Assembly: GCA_001916055.1 (NCBI GenBank)
Contig: MNRR01000027.1
Span: forward strand, 722-37,943
Source: Clostridium sp. 28_12
GTDB taxonomy: Bacteria; Bacillota; Clostridia; TANB77; CAG-508
DNA: 37,222 nucleotides
Direction of reading: 5' to 3'
Every line of letters starts with the position of its first letter. The first letter of the stretch is position 1. A model generated the notes under the pieces. It ran no database searches, was not told the origin of the DNA, and saw nothing but the letters and a program-made list of their open reading frames with translations. The translations under genes were made by a program, and so were the position numbers. Of the stretch, positions 36,835 through 37,222 are shown one piece after another.

Positions 36835-37222
36835 TTATTCACCTTTTTGTTCTTCACTTTCTTCATTGTTGTTTTCTTCTTTTTCTGTTCTAACCCCTTG
36901 AACATGTACATTTACTTCTGATACTTTCAAACCTGTCATATTTTCTACTGATTTTTTTACTCTGTTTTGTATTTCAAATGCAACATCTGGAATTCTTGAA
37001 CCATATTCAACAATTATGTTTACATCTATTTTTACTTCTTTTTCGCCAGCATCAACTTTTATTCCTTTTGATAAGTTTTTCTTTCCACTTAATACTTCTG
37101 AAATTCCTCCAGCAAATCCTCCTGACATACTTGCTACACCAGGTACTTCTGATACAGCTACACCTGCTATTACTGCAACTACATCATTTGATATTTTTAT
37201 TCCATCATTTGTTCCTTCTGTA
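36835..37222 (-). CDS. Asp23/Gls24 family envelope stress protein, 5' end missing
   Basis: The reading frame is open to the window edge, so the N-terminus is not seen; about 129 residues are visible. The sequence NDGIKISNDVVAVIAGVAV...GVASMSGGFAGG, then VDAGEKEVKIDVNIIVEYGSR, IPDVAFEIQNRVKKSVENMTGL and VSEVNVHVQGV are textbook Asp23/Gls24. An acidic tail follows. In staphylococci the protein coats the membrane through AmaP, which is encoded next here. This is the first visible gene of the run to fhs. Confidence 0.95.
   Translation of the reverse strand, partial: TEGTNDGIKISNDVVAVIAGVAVSEVPGVASMSGGFAGGISEVLSGKKNLSKGIKVDAGEKEVKIDVNIIVEYGSRIPDVAFEIQNRVKKSVENMTGLKVSEVNVHVQGVRTEKEENNNEESEEQKGE

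Overview
This window comes from a low-GC, spore-forming member of the Clostridia or a related Firmicutes lineage. The evidence is spoIVA at the left edge, gpr with a possible sigma-G promoter, the asp23-amaP-DUF2273-nusB-xseA-xseB block at the right edge, an aspartate T-box in front of aspS, AGGAGG-type ribosome binding sites, and many near-consensus sigma-A promoters (TTGACA-N17-TATAAT type). Nearly all genes are on the minus strand. The plus strand carries spoIVA, an 88-codon Cys-rich gene, tsaB-rimI, a RelA/SpoT-like gene and probably one structured RNA.

Left part (1-9000): the end of spoIVA converges on a 61-codon gene. Next are two minus-strand membrane and regulatory operons. The first (4860-1798) encodes a DUF2809 protein, a DUF2975 protein, a small Xre/Cro regulator, an exported protein and a probable DUF6688 membrane protein. 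The second (8991-4936) is a BlaI/BlaR1-type operon: a BlaI repressor, an M56 metalloprotease sensor with an unusual extracellular domain, and two anchored exported proteins. It starts from a promoter with two BlaI-type operators. No beta-lactamase or penicillin-binding gene is linked to it. The two operons contain one apparently paralogous pair of exported proteins.

Middle (9000-24000): an 88-codon gene with a Cys-rich tail is flanked by inverted clusters of a 30-nt repeat. Then come tsaB-rimI, a YlmH S4 protein with a dolichol/phytol kinase-like membrane enzyme, an HdeD-like DUF308 protein, a patatin phospholipase, a dihydrodipicolinate reductase-like dehydrogenase, tRNA-Leu(UAG), a RelA/SpoT-like protein, a TrmR/YrrM-like methyltransferase, typA, plsC, a P-loop protein with an Asp23-like C-terminus and a family 2 glycosyltransferase. 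Several monocistronic genes of unknown function have strong promoters and terminators.

The 403-bp gap 23646-24048 holds the most striking non-coding signal. It is a roughly 186-nt element closed by a perfect 24-bp stem, with internal hairpins and purine-rich junctions. A plus-strand promoter is placed to start at its 5' end, and an outer 19-bp inverted repeat surrounds it. It looks like a large structured RNA; the raiA motif is one hypothesis.

Right part (24000-37222): an operon of a DUF4116-repeat protein, an exported protein and an ABC-2 exporter (ATPase and permease), an orphan gene, gpr, aspS with its T-box, fhs, a divergent PAP2 protein, xseB, a membrane-anchored acidic-linker protein between xseA and xseB, xseA, nusB, DUF2273, amaP and the start-truncated asp23.

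A family of 30-nt palindrome-ended repeats (GCAC...GTGC around an A/T7 run) occurs as eleven copies in five gene gaps. One copy supplies the stop codon of the DUF4116 gene. The repeat family and the structured RNA are the best candidates for something undescribed.
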